A stretch of DNA of 64,000 nt from Amycolatopsis nigrescens CSC17Ta-90 (GCF_000384315.1 NZ_ARVW01000001.1:3720157-3784156), one strand, 5' to 3'. Shown: positions 32,965-43,297, numbered from the stretch's first letter. Made by a program: numbers and translations. Notes: generated by a model from the letters alone, not told the origin.

Positions 32965-33026
32965 GTTTCACCCGTCGGGGTGGTGAGTTTGCGCAGAGCG
33001 GCGATCGCCGGGCATCGTGTCCGGCG

Positions 33027-33113
33027 ATGATGTCGAAACGTGTTGTCGCCGCGGTCCTGATCGCCGCTCTGCTGCTCGCCGGCGGCGGGGTACTGGGCAG
33101 CCTGTTCCTCTGA
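33027..33113 (+). CDS. Small single-pass membrane peptide (28 aa)
   Basis: 28 residues (ATG 33027, or the next ATG 33030). A short basic start (SKRVV) is followed by about 20 hydrophobic residues (AAVLIAALLLAGGGVLGSLF). Hydrophobicity and a positive-inside start argue for a real membrane peptide, but the ribosome binding site is weak (CCGGCG). Lies between fbaA and the DUF3151 gene. No known family. Confidence 0.35.
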   Translation: MMSKRVVAAVLIAALLLAGGGVLGSLFL

Positions 33114-33134
33114 CCGGACGGCTAGATTGGCTTC

Positions 33135-33548
33135 ATGACGCACGCCAATCTTCTCGGCCCCGAGCCGACCAGGCTGCCCGAGCACACCGCCGCACAGGCC
33201 GCGCTGGACGCCGGTACCGACCCGGCCGAAGTCGCCGCCGAGCACCCGTATTTCAGCGAGGCGTGGGCCGCGCTGGGTGAGGCCGCGCTGGCGTCCGGTG
33301 AAACGGTCGCCGCGTACGCCTACGCCCGCACCGGTTACCACCGGGGTTTGGACCAGTTGCGCCGCAACGGGTGGAAGGGTTTCGGCCCGGTGCCGTGGAG
33401 CCACCGGCCGAACCAGGGCTTCCTGCGCGCGGTCGCCGTGCTGGCCCAGGCCGCGCGCACCATCGGCGAGACCGACGAGTACCACCGCTGCAAGCAGCTG
33501 CTCGACGACTCGGACCCGGCCGCCGCGTCGGCCGCCGGGCTTTCCTGA
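33135..33548 (+). CDS. DUF3151-domain protein
   Basis: 137 residues. Conserved actinobacterial family: NLLGPEPTRLPEH at the start, HPYFSEAWAALGEAAL, AYAYARTGYHRGLDQLRRNGWKGFGPVPWSH in the middle (listed as a feature) and NQGFLRAVAVLAQAA. Helical, TPR-like. Function unknown; from memory a member (Rv0360c) lies between purA and fba in M. tuberculosis. TAGATT 6 nt before the ATG and no Shine-Dalgarno suggest a leaderless mRNA. Confidence 0.9.
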   Translation: MTHANLLGPEPTRLPEHTAAQAALDAGTDPAEVAAEHPYFSEAWAALGEAALASGETVAAYAYARTGYHRGLDQLRRNGWKGFGPVPWSHRPNQGFLRAVAVLAQAARTIGETDEYHRCKQLLDDSDPAAASAAGLS

Positions 33549-33594
33549 GCGCCCCGCCGGGCGCACCCGGAGCTTCCGGGTACGCCCGGCGGGA

Positions 33595-34818
33595 TCAGAA
33601 CGTTCCGCAGTTGACCGGCGGGGCCTTGCCTTCGAACCGGTCGCCGAGCCAGGTCAAGCCCTCCGGGTACGCGCCGATGGCGCCGCCGACGTGGGTCGGT
33701 GCCAGTGACGTGCTGAACTGCACCTTCGCGCCGAGGCCGCACCAGTCCCGCGCCATTTCCCGGCCCTGCGGGTACGGCACGATGTCGTCCAGCGCGCTGT
33801 GCACCACCAGGGTCGGCACGCCCGGCTTGCGCAGGCCGATCCGCTGCTCGGCGACCCGCGACTTGTACGGTTCCTCGTCGAGGTAGTCGGCGAGCGGGCG
33901 GCCGTCTGCGGTCAGGTCCGCGGACCGGGTGAAGGCGTGGTTGGCGATGCCGTCCAGCAGGCACTCGTGGCGCACCTGCTCGTACAGCTTCTTGCCCTTG
34001 TCGTTGAGCAGCGCCGGAATGTCCAGCTCCGGGTACGCGGTGTTCATGCTGACCAGCGCGAAACCGAGGAACGCCACCGCGTAGTGCCCGTCCAGCTGCT
34101 TGGCCACCGCGCCGAGCTCGGCCGGTGGCGCGCCCGCGTAGGCGCCCTTGAGGTCCAGTTCCGGCGCGTACTCCGGCTGCAGCTCGGCCGCGGCAGCCGA
34201 GGCGCCGCCGCCCTGGGAGTAGCCGGCGATCCCCACCGGGCCATCGCCGGGCAGGTTCGCTTCGGGCAGGCGCTGGGCGGCCCGAAGCGAGTCCAGCACC
34301 GCGTGTCCCTCGGCGGCCCGGTTCACGTAGGTGTGGTCGCCCGGTGTGCCTAGACCTTCGTAGTCGGTGACCACCACGCCGTAGCCGCGCAGCAGCAGGG
34401 CGGCGATGGACGGACCCTCGTACTCGGCGCCGGCGGCCAGCGCGCGGGACGGCGCGCAGTCGTCGCGCATGCCCTGGGTGCCGACTGCGTAGCCGACCAG
34501 CGGGCGCTCGCCCTTGCCGGTCCACGCGCCCTTCGGCGTGAGCACCAGGCCGGTGACCGCGATCCGCCGGTCGTGGGTGTCCCGGCTCAGGTACATGATC
34601 CGCTGCACGTCGGCGTCGACGCGGATCAGTTTCACCGGATCGATGAAGAATTCGGCGGGCTCGTGCTTGATGATGTCTCCGTCGCGGCCCGCGGGCAGCG
34701 GGGACGGCGGATCGTAGAAGGATGCCGCGGCGGCCGGGGACGATCCGGCCGTCAGCAGGGCGAAGACCAGCGCACCAGTGAGCCCGGCGGCCACCAGACG
34801 GCGGAAGTGGATGAGCAT
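33595..34818 (-). CDS. Secreted lipase (fungal-type LIP family)
   Basis: 407 residues from ATG 34818 (GAGGAG site 7 nt upstream). Signal peptide of about 32 residues ending SPAAAA. Secretory-lipase family marks: YAVGTQGM region, GYGVVVTDYEGLGTPG, nucleophile elbow GYSQGG about residue 204, Asp in VVHSALDDIVPY, His in PTHVGG. It hydrolyses extracellular lipids or esters. A second secreted lipase lies at 36895-37818. Confidence 0.88.
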   Translation of the reverse strand: MLIHFRRLVAAGLTGALVFALLTAGSSPAAAASFYDPPSPLPAGRDGDIIKHEPAEFFIDPVKLIRVDADVQRIMYLSRDTHDRRIAVTGLVLTPKGAWTGKGERPLVGYAVGTQGMRDDCAPSRALAAGAEYEGPSIAALLLRGYGVVVTDYEGLGTPGDHTYVNRAAEGHAVLDSLRAAQRLPEANLPGDGPVGIAGYSQGGGASAAAAELQPEYAPELDLKGAYAGAPPAELGAVAKQLDGHYAVAFLGFALVSMNTAYPELDIPALLNDKGKKLYEQVRHECLLDGIANHAFTRSADLTADGRPLADYLDEEPYKSRVAEQRIGLRKPGVPTLVVHSALDDIVPYPQGREMARDWCGLGAKVQFSTSLAPTHVGGAIGAYPEGLTWLGDRFEGKAPPVNCGTF

Positions 34819-34981
34819 TTCTCGCTCCTCGCTGAGCGTTCTGCGCGGTCGGGGTGGGAAAGACGATCGGGGAGGCGGCACCCCCTGTCAAGCGGGCGAT
34901 CGGGTGTCCATTGTGGAGATAAGGCTTCTCACCTGCTGGACGGGCTCGGTTCCGGCGGCCGCCGGCCGTAGCTTCGGAATC

Positions 34982-36880
34982 ATGACGTCACCGGCCGCGC
35001 TCGCGATCGTGGGCGCGGGCCCGCGGGGAATCTGCGTGCTGGAACGGATCTCCGCCAACGCCGCGGAGCTGCTCGGGGACCGCCCGCTGGTGGTGCACCT
35101 GATCGACCCGTTCCCGCCGGGGCCGGGCCGGGTATGGCGCTACCGGCAGTCACCGCTGCTGCGGATGAACTCGATGCCGGAGGACGTCACCATGTTCACC
35201 GACGAGACGGTCCGCATCGACGGCCCGGTCCGCCCCGGCCCGTCGCTGGCCGAGTGGGCACGGCAGGTGCGTGACGGCGGACTGGACGTCGAAGTCGCCC
35301 CGGACCTGCGCGCGGAGCTGGCCGGGCTGTCCTCGACCTCGTTCCCCACCCGGCGGCTGCAGAGCGAGTACCTGACCTGGGTGTACCGGCACGTGCTGGC
35401 CGGGCTCCCGCCGGGGATCGAGGTGCGGGAGCACCGCGCGAAGGCGGTCCGGCTCACCGCGACCGGCGACCGGCAGGAGGTGTGGCTGGACGGCGAGCCG
35501 GAGCCGGTGCGGGCGGACGCGGTGCTGCTCACCGTCGGTCACCTGGACGCCGAACCGGACGAGTCTTCCGCCGGGCTGGTGGCTTTCGCCGAGCGGCACG
35601 GGCTCGGCTACTACCCGGCCGGCTACACCGCCGACGTGGACTATTCCGCGGTGGCTCCCGGTGAGGACGTGCTGGTGCGCGGGTTCGGGCTGGCGTTCGT
35701 GGACCTGATGCTGGTGCTCACCGAGGGTCGCGGCGGCCGGTTCACCGAGCAGCCCTGCGGCGGGCTGCGGTACCGGCCCAGCGGTGCGGAGCCGGTGCTG
35801 CACATCGGTTCCCGGCGCGGCGTGCCCTACCACGCCAAGACCGGCTACCGGCTGCGCGGGAAACCGTTGCGGCTGCCCAGGTTCTTCGACGAGCGCGCGA
35901 TCGCCGAGCTGGCCGCGGCGCCGGGCCCGCTGGACTTCTTCGCCGACGTCTGGCCGCGGATCGCCAAGGAGATCGCCTGGGGTTACTACAGCGAGCTGTT
36001 CACCGGCCATCCGGACCGGGTCCGGCTGGATTTCGCGGTGTTCGCCGACGCCTTCGCGGACACCCGCTGGGACAGCCCGGAAATGCTCGACCTGGTGCGC
36101 CGCGCGGTGCCGGCCGAGCAGGACCGGCTCGACCTGCGCCTGCTGGACCGGCCGTTGGAGGGCCTGCGCTTCGGCACCGCGGAGGAGTTCGGCAAGCACC
36201 TGCGCGAGTACATCGAGGCCGACCTCGCCCGCCGCGCGGACAGCTCGTACAGCGCGGATCTCGGTGCTTTCATGGCTTTGCTGTCGGTGGTCGGCCAGCT
36301 GCCCGCGCTGGTCGCCACCGGGCGGCTGGACGCCGACTCGCAAGTGTCCGATTTGGACGGTTGGTGGCACGGCTTCTTCAGCTACTTCGCCAGCGGCCCG
36401 CCGCCGCGCCGGCTGGAGGAGCTGCTCGCCCTGCAGCAGGCCGGGGTGGTCTCCTTCCTCGGCGCCGGGATGCGGGTGACCGCGGACGACGAGCGGGGCG
36501 TTTTCGTCGCCAGCGGCGAGAGTTTCCCCGGCACCGTCCAAGCCCGCGCGTTGATCGAGGCGCGCCTGCCGCACCCGAGCGTGCGGCTTGCTTCGGACCC
36601 GCTGCTGCGTGCACTGCGGGACAGCGGAGAACTGGCCGAGGAGACCGTGCTGGACGCGGCTTCGGGCACCAGGCTGCCGTCCGGCCGGATCCACACCAGG
36701 GTCGGTGACTCCCGGCTGCTCGACGGCGACGGCGTCCCGCATCCGCGCCGGTTCGCCCTCGGCCCGCACACCAGCGCCCGTTCCGCCGGCGCGTTCACCC
36801 GCCCTCGGATGAACGCGCTTCCGTTCCGCCAAAACGACGCCGTCGCCAGGCAGCTCCTCGCGATCCTCCCCGGCAAATAG
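34982..36880 (+). CDS. FAD/NAD(P)-binding protein (NAD_binding_9 family)
   Basis: 632 residues from ATG 34982. N-terminal Rossmann dinucleotide motif in LAIVGAGPRGICVLER (residues about 7-22), then RVWRYRQSPLLRMNSMP, RRLQSEYLTWVYR and a second nucleotide region (VLLTVGHLDAEPD). C-terminal half helical, ending FTRPRMNALPFRQ. Large cytosolic flavoprotein family with no firm function; some relatives act in peptide or siderophore pathways. The stop codon lies in the family C palindrome. Confidence 0.85.
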   Translation: MTSPAALAIVGAGPRGICVLERISANAAELLGDRPLVVHLIDPFPPGPGRVWRYRQSPLLRMNSMPEDVTMFTDETVRIDGPVRPGPSLAEWARQVRDGGLDVEVAPDLRAELAGLSSTSFPTRRLQSEYLTWVYRHVLAGLPPGIEVREHRAKAVRLTATGDRQEVWLDGEPEPVRADAVLLTVGHLDAEPDESSAGLVAFAERHGLGYYPAGYTADVDYSAVAPGEDVLVRGFGLAFVDLMLVLTEGRGGRFTEQPCGGLRYRPSGAEPVLHIGSRRGVPYHAKTGYRLRGKPLRLPRFFDERAIAELAAAPGPLDFFADVWPRIAKEIAWGYYSELFTGHPDRVRLDFAVFADAFADTRWDSPEMLDLVRRAVPAEQDRLDLRLLDRPLEGLRFGTAEEFGKHLREYIEADLARRADSSYSADLGAFMALLSVVGQLPALVATGRLDADSQVSDLDGWWHGFFSYFASGPPPRRLEELLALQQAGVVSFLGAGMRVTADDERGVFVASGESFPGTVQARALIEARLPHPSVRLASDPLLRALRDSGELAEETVLDAASGTRLPSGRIHTRVGDSRLLDGDGVPHPRRFALGPHTSARSAGAFTRPRMNALPFRQNDAVARQLLAILPGK

Positions 36881-36893
36881 CCGGCTATTTGCC
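36872..36893. repeat. Family C palindrome, best copy
   Basis: A perfect 22-bp palindrome: GGCAAATAG and its complement flank CCGG. The FAD/NAD gene stop (36878-36880) lies inside the left arm, and the convergent lipase stop begins 2 bp to the right. Likely a compact bidirectional terminator. Confidence 0.75.
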
Positions 36894-36894
36894 C

Positions 36895-37818
36895 TTAGCT
36901 GAGCACGGGCGGGACGAACTGGCAGACCGGGGTCCGCGCGTTCGCGGGGTCGAGCGCGTTGAGCACCAGGCGGCCGGTGATCGGGTCGTAGGGAATGCCG
37001 AGGTGGTCGGTGAAGTCCAGGCCGCAGACGTCCTGCAGCAGGATGTTCTTGACGTTCGGCGCCGGCTTCAGGAACGCGTTGGTGTAAGGCGTGACCACCT
37101 CGTCGTACCGGGTCTGGATCACCGTGTAGTCCACGCCCGGCACGGTGTCGCCGCCCTCGTTCAGGTCCTTCAGGAACGCCGAGTGCTTCTCCTGCTCGTT
37201 GCAGGCCGGGCAGACCCCGCCCAGCAGGTCCCGCACCGGCGGGATCGCGTTCACCGCGGTGAGCAGGCCGAACAGGTCGGTGCCGTAGTTCGACGGGGAA
37301 AGCCCGACCAGCTTGCCGATCTTGTCCGCCCCGCCGAGGTACTTGATCCAGTAGCGGATGTTCATCCCGCCCTGCGAATGCCCGACCACGTCCAGCTTCG
37401 TGGCGCCGGTCGCTTTCAGGATCTTCTCGCCGAAGGTCGCCAGCTGCCCGGCCGTGCCGGCCACCGGTCCGACGGTCTGCAGGAAACTGCCCGGTGAGCC
37501 GCCGAAGTTGCCGGCGAACACGCAGTACCCGGCGTCGGCCAGCCGTTTCGACAGGCCAGCCCAGTTCTCGTACGCGTTCGCGGTGGTGCCGTTGGAAAGC
37601 AGCACCGGGTTCGGGTGCTTCGCGCTGGGCTTGCAGCTCCAGTCGTTCGCGCCCGGCGGCGCGAGGGTCGGGTCGCTCAGCGAGTACAGCGCGGCCGCGA
37701 TGATGTTGGGCTGCACGGGCCCGGTCGGTTCCTTCGCCCCGGCTTCGGCCGTCCCGGTACCGATGACCAGTCCCGCGGTCGCCGTGACCAGAGCCAGTGA
37801 CCGCACGAATTTCCGCAC
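36895..37818 (-). CDS. Secreted lipase/esterase (lipase class 2-like)
   Basis: 307 residues. Signal peptide of about 28 residues (LALVTATAGLVIGTGTAEAG). Alpha/beta hydrolase: PVLLSNGTTANAYENW oxyanion region, nucleophile elbow VVGHSQGGMN about residue 146, Asp/His candidates in TRYDEVVTPY and DFTDHLGIPYD. Disulfide-like Cys pairs (CPAC, DVCG, PVCQF) fit an exported enzyme. A CRP-like GTGA-N6-TCAC site lies 33 bp upstream. Confidence 0.87.
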   Translation of the reverse strand: MRKFVRSLALVTATAGLVIGTGTAEAGAKEPTGPVQPNIIAAALYSLSDPTLAPPGANDWSCKPSAKHPNPVLLSNGTTANAYENWAGLSKRLADAGYCVFAGNFGGSPGSFLQTVGPVAGTAGQLATFGEKILKATGATKLDVVGHSQGGMNIRYWIKYLGGADKIGKLVGLSPSNYGTDLFGLLTAVNAIPPVRDLLGGVCPACNEQEKHSAFLKDLNEGGDTVPGVDYTVIQTRYDEVVTPYTNAFLKPAPNVKNILLQDVCGLDFTDHLGIPYDPITGRLVLNALDPANARTPVCQFVPPVLS

Positions 37819-37848
37819 GCCCGTCCCGTCCCACCTCTCTGTGGTCCA

Positions 37849-37866
37849 GGGTGACCCGCGTCACCC
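37849..37866. promoter_or_regulatory. CRP-like dyad upstream of the lipase
   Basis: GGGTGAC-CCGC-GTCACCC; its core GTGA-N6-TCAC equals the CRP/Cmr half-site spacing. It is 31-48 bp upstream of the lipase ATG, and a further half-site GGGTGAC lies at 37917-37923, in the promoter of the divergent VOC gene. Confidence 0.45.
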
Positions 37867-37936
37867 GCCTGTTCTAACGCGTGAGCGGATCGAGGGATGC
37901 GCAAAATTGTCGGTGCGGGTGACTAGCTTTCCCGAC

Positions 37937-38698
37937 ATGAGTCTTGTGACGAAGAATCAGCCGGAGGGCACCCCGACCTGGATCGACCTGGAAGTGCCGG
38001 ACCTGGACCGGGCGATGGACTTCTACGGCGCGCTGTTCGGCTGGGACTTCGAGGTGGGCCCGGAAGCGGCCGGCGGCTACACGATCTGCCTGCTGCGCGA
38101 CCGCGCGGTCGCGGCGCTGTCGCCGAATCCGGCGGCGGAGAAGCACTCGTGGAGCGTCTACCTCGCGACGGACGACTGCGACGCGGCTGCCGCGCGGGTC
38201 ACCGAGGCGGGCGGCACCGTGCCGCTCGCGCCGATGGACGTGCTGGACAAGGGCCGGATGGCGCTCGTGCGCGACCCGGTCGGTGCGCGGTTCGCGCTGT
38301 GGCAGGGTCGGGCGCGGCTCGGGGTGGAGCTGGTCAACGAGCCGGGCACGCTGGTCCGCAACGACCTGGTCACCGCGGATGCCGGGCCGGCGAGGGAGTT
38401 CTACGCCGCGGTCTTCGGCTTCAGCCTGGACCGCAACGAGGACGTCCCGGAGTTCGACTTCACCTTCCTGCGCCGGACGGACGGGCACGAGGTGGCCGGG
38501 ATCTTCGGACTGCCGGAGGCGCCGGAGTCCGCGTGGAACACCACCTTCGAGGTGGCCGACACCGACGACGTGGTGCGCCGTGCCGTCGAGGCGGGCGGCA
38601 CGGCCGGTGCCGTCGAAGACATGCTGTACGGCCGGATCGCGACCATCACCGACCCGTTCGGCGCGGAGTTCTCGGTGATCACCAGGCCGCCGGCGTGA
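37937..38698 (+). CDS. Two-domain VOC-family protein
   Basis: 253 residues from ATG 37937. Two glyoxalase-like repeats: PTWIDLEVPDLDRAMDFYGALFGWDF (about 15-40, feature list only) and VTADAGPAREFYAAVFGFSLDR (about 140-165). First repeat ends in a W-Q-G-R-A strand, typical of the CFP-30 / hydroxylase-type VOC group of Streptomyces. Metal ligands are poorly conserved. TAGCTT 7 nt before the ATG suggests a leaderless transcript. Function unknown. Confidence 0.85.
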   Translation: MSLVTKNQPEGTPTWIDLEVPDLDRAMDFYGALFGWDFEVGPEAAGGYTICLLRDRAVAALSPNPAAEKHSWSVYLATDDCDAAAARVTEAGGTVPLAPMDVLDKGRMALVRDPVGARFALWQGRARLGVELVNEPGTLVRNDLVTADAGPAREFYAAVFGFSLDRNEDVPEFDFTFLRRTDGHEVAGIFGLPEAPESAWNTTFEVADTDDVVRRAVEAGGTAGAVEDMLYGRIATITDPFGAEFSVITRPPA

Positions 38699-38746
38699 AC
38701 GGGCCGGGCGCCTTCGCCCGGCCCGCCGCCCCAGTAGCGGCTGCTG

Positions 38747-39385
38747 TCAGCAGCGGCCGAGCATGTCGGTCAGCGCGGTCTTCTCCGCGGAGCTGATGGT
38801 GAGCTTGTACTTGGACTTCACCGCGGTCCACATGCTGGCGTAGGTGCACCAGTAGCCGACCGTCGGCGGCTTCCACTGGTCCGGCGACTTGTCGCCCTTC
38901 TCCTGGTTGACGTTGTCGGTCACCGCGATCAGCTGCGGGTCGGACAGGTCGTTGGCGTAGGACTGGCGCTGCGCGGTGGTCCAGGACGAGGCCCCGGTCC
39001 GCCAGGCGGCGGCCAGCGGCACCACGTGGTCGATGTCCACGTCGCCGGGCGCGGTCCAGGTGGCGTCGTCGTAGGGGCTGAACCAGCTGCCCGAGGTGGG
39101 TGCGCAGTCGGAGCCGGTCTGCACGTTCGTGCCGTCGCGCTTGAGCACGACCTCGCGGGTGTTGCAGCTGTCGCCCTGGTCGATCCAGTGCGGGAACTTG
39201 TCCCGCGAGTAGCCGTCCTGGGAGCCGTCCGGCTGCACCTTGAGCGAGGCCAGCATCGACTTTGCGGCGTCACCGGACGGAATGTTGGGCGGCTCGGCCG
39301 CGGCGGTGCCGGCAAGGCCGACAGTGAAGACCGCGGAAGCGACAACGGCCGTGAAAGAATTACGAAGTGTGCGAGACGTTGGCAT
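38747..39385 (-). CDS. Secreted HNH endonuclease-type protein (DUF1524-like)
   Basis: 212 residues from ATG 39385 (GGAGG site nearby). Signal peptide ending AGTAAA. The mature protein has the nuclease core VDIDHVVPLAAAWRTGA (HNH-type DH..P motif), followed by NDLSDPQLIAVTDNVNQEKGDK and a Cys pair. This family of secreted actinomycete nucleases is thought to degrade extracellular DNA. Substrate not proven. Downstream is the VOC gene (convergent). Confidence 0.88.
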   Translation of the reverse strand: MPTSRTLRNSFTAVVASAVFTVGLAGTAAAEPPNIPSGDAAKSMLASLKVQPDGSQDGYSRDKFPHWIDQGDSCNTREVVLKRDGTNVQTGSDCAPTSGSWFSPYDDATWTAPGDVDIDHVVPLAAAWRTGASSWTTAQRQSYANDLSDPQLIAVTDNVNQEKGDKSPDQWKPPTVGYWCTYASMWTAVKSKYKLTISSAEKTALTDMLGRC

Positions 39386-39499
39386 TTTGCTGCCTCCGCG
39401 TCGGGTGTGGGGACCTGTCAACCCTTGCTCACGGAAGTGGCGAAATCAACACCTGCGAGTGACACGTTGCCGACTATTAGTTAACGCTGTGTCACAGCA

Positions 39500-39523
39500 G
39501 GGCAAATAGCCGGCTTTTTGCCC
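39500..39523. repeat. Family C palindrome, copy 2
   Basis: 24 bp with arms GGGCAAATAGCC / GGCTTTTTGCCC, 11 of 12 positions paired. It ends 8 bp beyond the stop of the minus-strand gene at 39532. Likely terminator; the TTTTT run in one arm would give a partial U-tract when read from the plus strand. Confidence 0.7.
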
Positions 39524-39531
39524 GCTGGGGT

Positions 39532-40215
39532 CTAGAGCAGGCCGCGGATGAGGCGGAGGTCTTCGGTGTGCCGGTACCAGGTCCAGCGGTTCACCGCGCG
39601 CGGGTGCGCGACCCCGTCCAGGGTGGGCACGGCGGGCACGCAGCCGAGCTGGAACGCCCGCCCTGCCACCGTCACCGGCCGTTTGAACAGCAGCCCCTTG
39701 GTCACCCGCGCGACCAGCCCTGGCCCGCCCGCGTCGTCCGGCTCGACCACGATCGACCGCGCCGCCCCGCGCAGCGCGACTTCGTCGTCGCAGTACGCGA
39801 CCCCGCGGACCGGGCCGACCGAACCGCGGCCGAGGAGCACCCCGCCGGAGTCGTCACGGATCAGCGGCACCGGATCGACCTCACCTTCGACGGCCAGCGC
39901 CAGCGCGCGACGCGGATCGACCGGCAGCTGCCAGAGCGACGCCACCGCGGACTCCGGTCCGGCCGGCACGAACCCGACGGTGACCGCGGCGAGGCGGTCC
40001 TTGCGGAGTAATCGCACGACTACCGCGGCGAGGTCGGCGTCCGTGCCCGCGACGATCACCCGGTCGTGTTCCCCCAGTACGGGGTCCACATCCGCCTTGC
40101 CGGGACGCTCTGGAACGGGCACCACCTCGAGTCCGGTCACGGCCGGAATTTCCGGCGCGCCCCGCCCGCAAGCCAGCACCAGTCCACGCACCGCTTCATC
40201 CTCCGTTACGCTCAT
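39532..40215 (-). CDS. Conserved hypothetical protein next to purA
   Basis: 227 residues from ATG 40215. No clear catalytic motif: an alpha/beta start (VRGLVLACGRGAPEIPAV), LRKDRLAAVTVGFVPAG and a Trp/His-rich C-terminus (AVNRWTWYRHTEDLRL). Looks like a nucleotide- or sugar-binding fold related in part to lipid-kinase-like proteins, but not assignable. From memory, M. tuberculosis has an uncharacterised gene (Rv0358) beside purA, which supports a conserved pairing. Divergent from purA. Confidence 0.7.
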   Translation of the reverse strand: MSVTEDEAVRGLVLACGRGAPEIPAVTGLEVVPVPERPGKADVDPVLGEHDRVIVAGTDADLAAVVVRLLRKDRLAAVTVGFVPAGPESAVASLWQLPVDPRRALALAVEGEVDPVPLIRDDSGGVLLGRGSVGPVRGVAYCDDEVALRGAARSIVVEPDDAGGPGLVARVTKGLLFKRPVTVAGRAFQLGCVPAVPTLDGVAHPRAVNRWTWYRHTEDLRLIRGLL

Positions 40216-40228
40216 GCACCGGCATTGA

Positions 40229-41584
<1,356 letters not shown>

Positions 41585-41591
41585 GCCTTAG

Positions 41592-41644
41592 TCCGTGAAG
41601 GTGCCCTTCCCTACCTTCAAGGTAGGCAAGGGCACCTTCACGGA
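41592..41644. repeat. Family B palindrome, copy 3
   Basis: 53 bp, 26-1-26, 25 of 26 positions paired, centre TTCAA. It lies between the convergent purA (ends 41584) and osmC (ends 41648) genes. Likely bidirectional terminator. Confidence 0.82.
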
Positions 41645-41647
41645 CGA

Positions 41648-42145
41648 TTAGGCGAGAGTGGTGGTGACGGGGGTGGGGTTGGCGAAGAGGTCGAGGACCG
41701 GGCAGTGCTCGTCGACCTGGCGCTTGAGGTCGGCGTAGGTCTCCGGTGACGCGGGGCCGGTCAGCTCGACGTGCACGCGCACATCGTTGAAGCCGGGCCG
41801 GGTGCCTTCGGTGAAGCCGAAAAAGCCGTGCAGGTCGAGATCGCCGTCCACGGTGACGCGCACCGAGTCCAGCGGCACGCCGAGCTTCGCCGCCCAGAAC
41901 TGGTACGTGATCACCTGGCACGAGCCGAGCGCGGCCAGTGCGTACTCCACCGGGTTCGCCGCGGTGTCCGCGCCGCCGAGGGTGGCCGGCTCGTCCACCG
42001 CGAAGGTGTGGTCGCGCACCCGCACGTCCACCGTGGTCGCGGTGCCGGGCACGAGCGTGTGGCCGACGCTGAACCGCGCGGCGGCGTTGGCCGCGTCGGC
42101 CCGCACGGCTTCGCGGGTTCCTTCGATCACTGCGGCGAGCGACAT
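41648..42145 (-). CDS. OsmC-family peroxiredoxin-like protein
   Basis: 165 residues from ATG 42145. OsmC/Ohr fold with both redox Cys: one in ALGSCQVITYQFW and one in DEHCPVLDLF, plus VEYALAALGSC region. Members reduce organic hydroperoxides with lipoyl or thiol partners. No OhrR gene is adjacent. A small dyad (GTTGC-GGT-GCAAC, 42166-42178) lies just upstream of its start. Confidence 0.88.
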   Translation of the reverse strand: MSLAAVIEGTREAVRADAANAAARFSVGHTLVPGTATTVDVRVRDHTFAVDEPATLGGADTAANPVEYALAALGSCQVITYQFWAAKLGVPLDSVRVTVDGDLDLHGFFGFTEGTRPGFNDVRVHVELTGPASPETYADLKRQVDEHCPVLDLFANPTPVTTTLA

Positions 42146-42268
42146 GACGAACTCCCTGGATATTGGTTGCGGTGCAACGCCGAGGGTGCGGCATCGGCTC
42201 GGAAACGTCGCCGTCTCCCATATCCTGGAAGGGGAATTGCCGGCTACTGGCAGCGAGTTGTGCGGAAT

Positions 42269-43204
42269 ATGACCATCGGAGTAGCGCTGCCGGCCGGCCT
42301 GACCGAAGCCCCCGCCAACCACGTCGAGCACCTGATCGAGCTGACCAGGGAGGCCGCCGACGCCGGGCTCGGCTCGGCCTGGTTCTCCCAGCAGTTCGCG
42401 ACGGACGCGATCACGATCGCCGCCCTGGCCGGTAGGGCGGTGCCGGGGATCGCGGTCGGCACCTCGGTGGTGCCGATCTACCCGCGGCACCCGATCCTGT
42501 TGTCCGGTCTGGCGAAAACGGCGCAGGCCGCGACCGGCGGGCGGTTCACCCTCGGCGTCGGGCTCGGCGCGAAGAACCTGCTGGAACCGGCTTACGGCGT
42601 GCCGTACCCGCCGCCGATCAAGCACCTGCGCGAGTACCTGGCCGCATTGGAACCCCTGCTCGCCGGCCAGAACACCTTCTTCGAGGGCGAGACGGTCGCT
42701 TCTCGCCCGTCGTGGCCGACCGCGGTGCCCGGTGCGGAGCCGGAGATCCCGGTGGTGGTGGCCGCGATGGGCCCGCAGGCGCTGCGGGTGACCGGCGAGC
42801 TGGCCGACGGCACGCTGCCGTACCTGGCCGGTCCGCGTGCGCTGGGCGAGTACATCGTGCCGGAGATCGTGGCCGCGGCGGAGAAGGCGGGACGCCGCGC
42901 GCCGCGGATCGTGGCGGCGGTGCCCGTGGTGGTCACCGCGGACGTTCCCAGGGCGCGGGAACTTGCCGCGGAGCAGACCGCCTTGTACGACACGATTCCC
43001 TCCTACCAGCGGGTTCTCGAGTGGGAAGGGGTGCAGAAGGCGGCCGAGCTGGTGGTGGTCGGTGACGAGGAAACCGTGGCGAAGGAGCTGAAGCGCTACT
43101 TCGACGCCGGGGCGACCGAAATCGTGCTCACCGAGACCGCGCTGACCGGTTCCGCCGATCGGGTCAGGACCTGGCGGCTGGGCGGCGCCCTCGCGCGAAG
43201 TTAG
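42269..43204 (+). CDS. LLM-class F420-dependent oxidoreductase
   Basis: 311 residues from ATG 42269. Luciferase-like barrel: GLGSAWFSQQFATDAITIAALAG, VGTSVVPIYPRHPILLSGLAKTAQ, RFTLGVGLGAKNLLEPAYGVPY, PEIPVVVAAMGPQALRVTGEL. Close in layout to F420-dependent methylene-tetrahydromethanopterin-type reductases (MSMEG-like). Second LLM gene of the window. Immediately followed by the molybdenum hydroxylase operon but with its own 93-bp gap. Confidence 0.88.
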   Translation: MTIGVALPAGLTEAPANHVEHLIELTREAADAGLGSAWFSQQFATDAITIAALAGRAVPGIAVGTSVVPIYPRHPILLSGLAKTAQAATGGRFTLGVGLGAKNLLEPAYGVPYPPPIKHLREYLAALEPLLAGQNTFFEGETVASRPSWPTAVPGAEPEIPVVVAAMGPQALRVTGELADGTLPYLAGPRALGEYIVPEIVAAAEKAGRRAPRIVAAVPVVVTADVPRARELAAEQTALYDTIPSYQRVLEWEGVQKAAELVVVGDEETVAKELKRYFDAGATEIVLTETALTGSADRVRTWRLGGALARS

Positions 43205-43297
43205 TTCGTTCGCCCAGAGGTTAATGGTTTGCCGTGGCTTTCGATCGCCCGCTAGCGTCGGATTTCCCGGGAAACCTGCCACGAGGAGTACCAGCCC

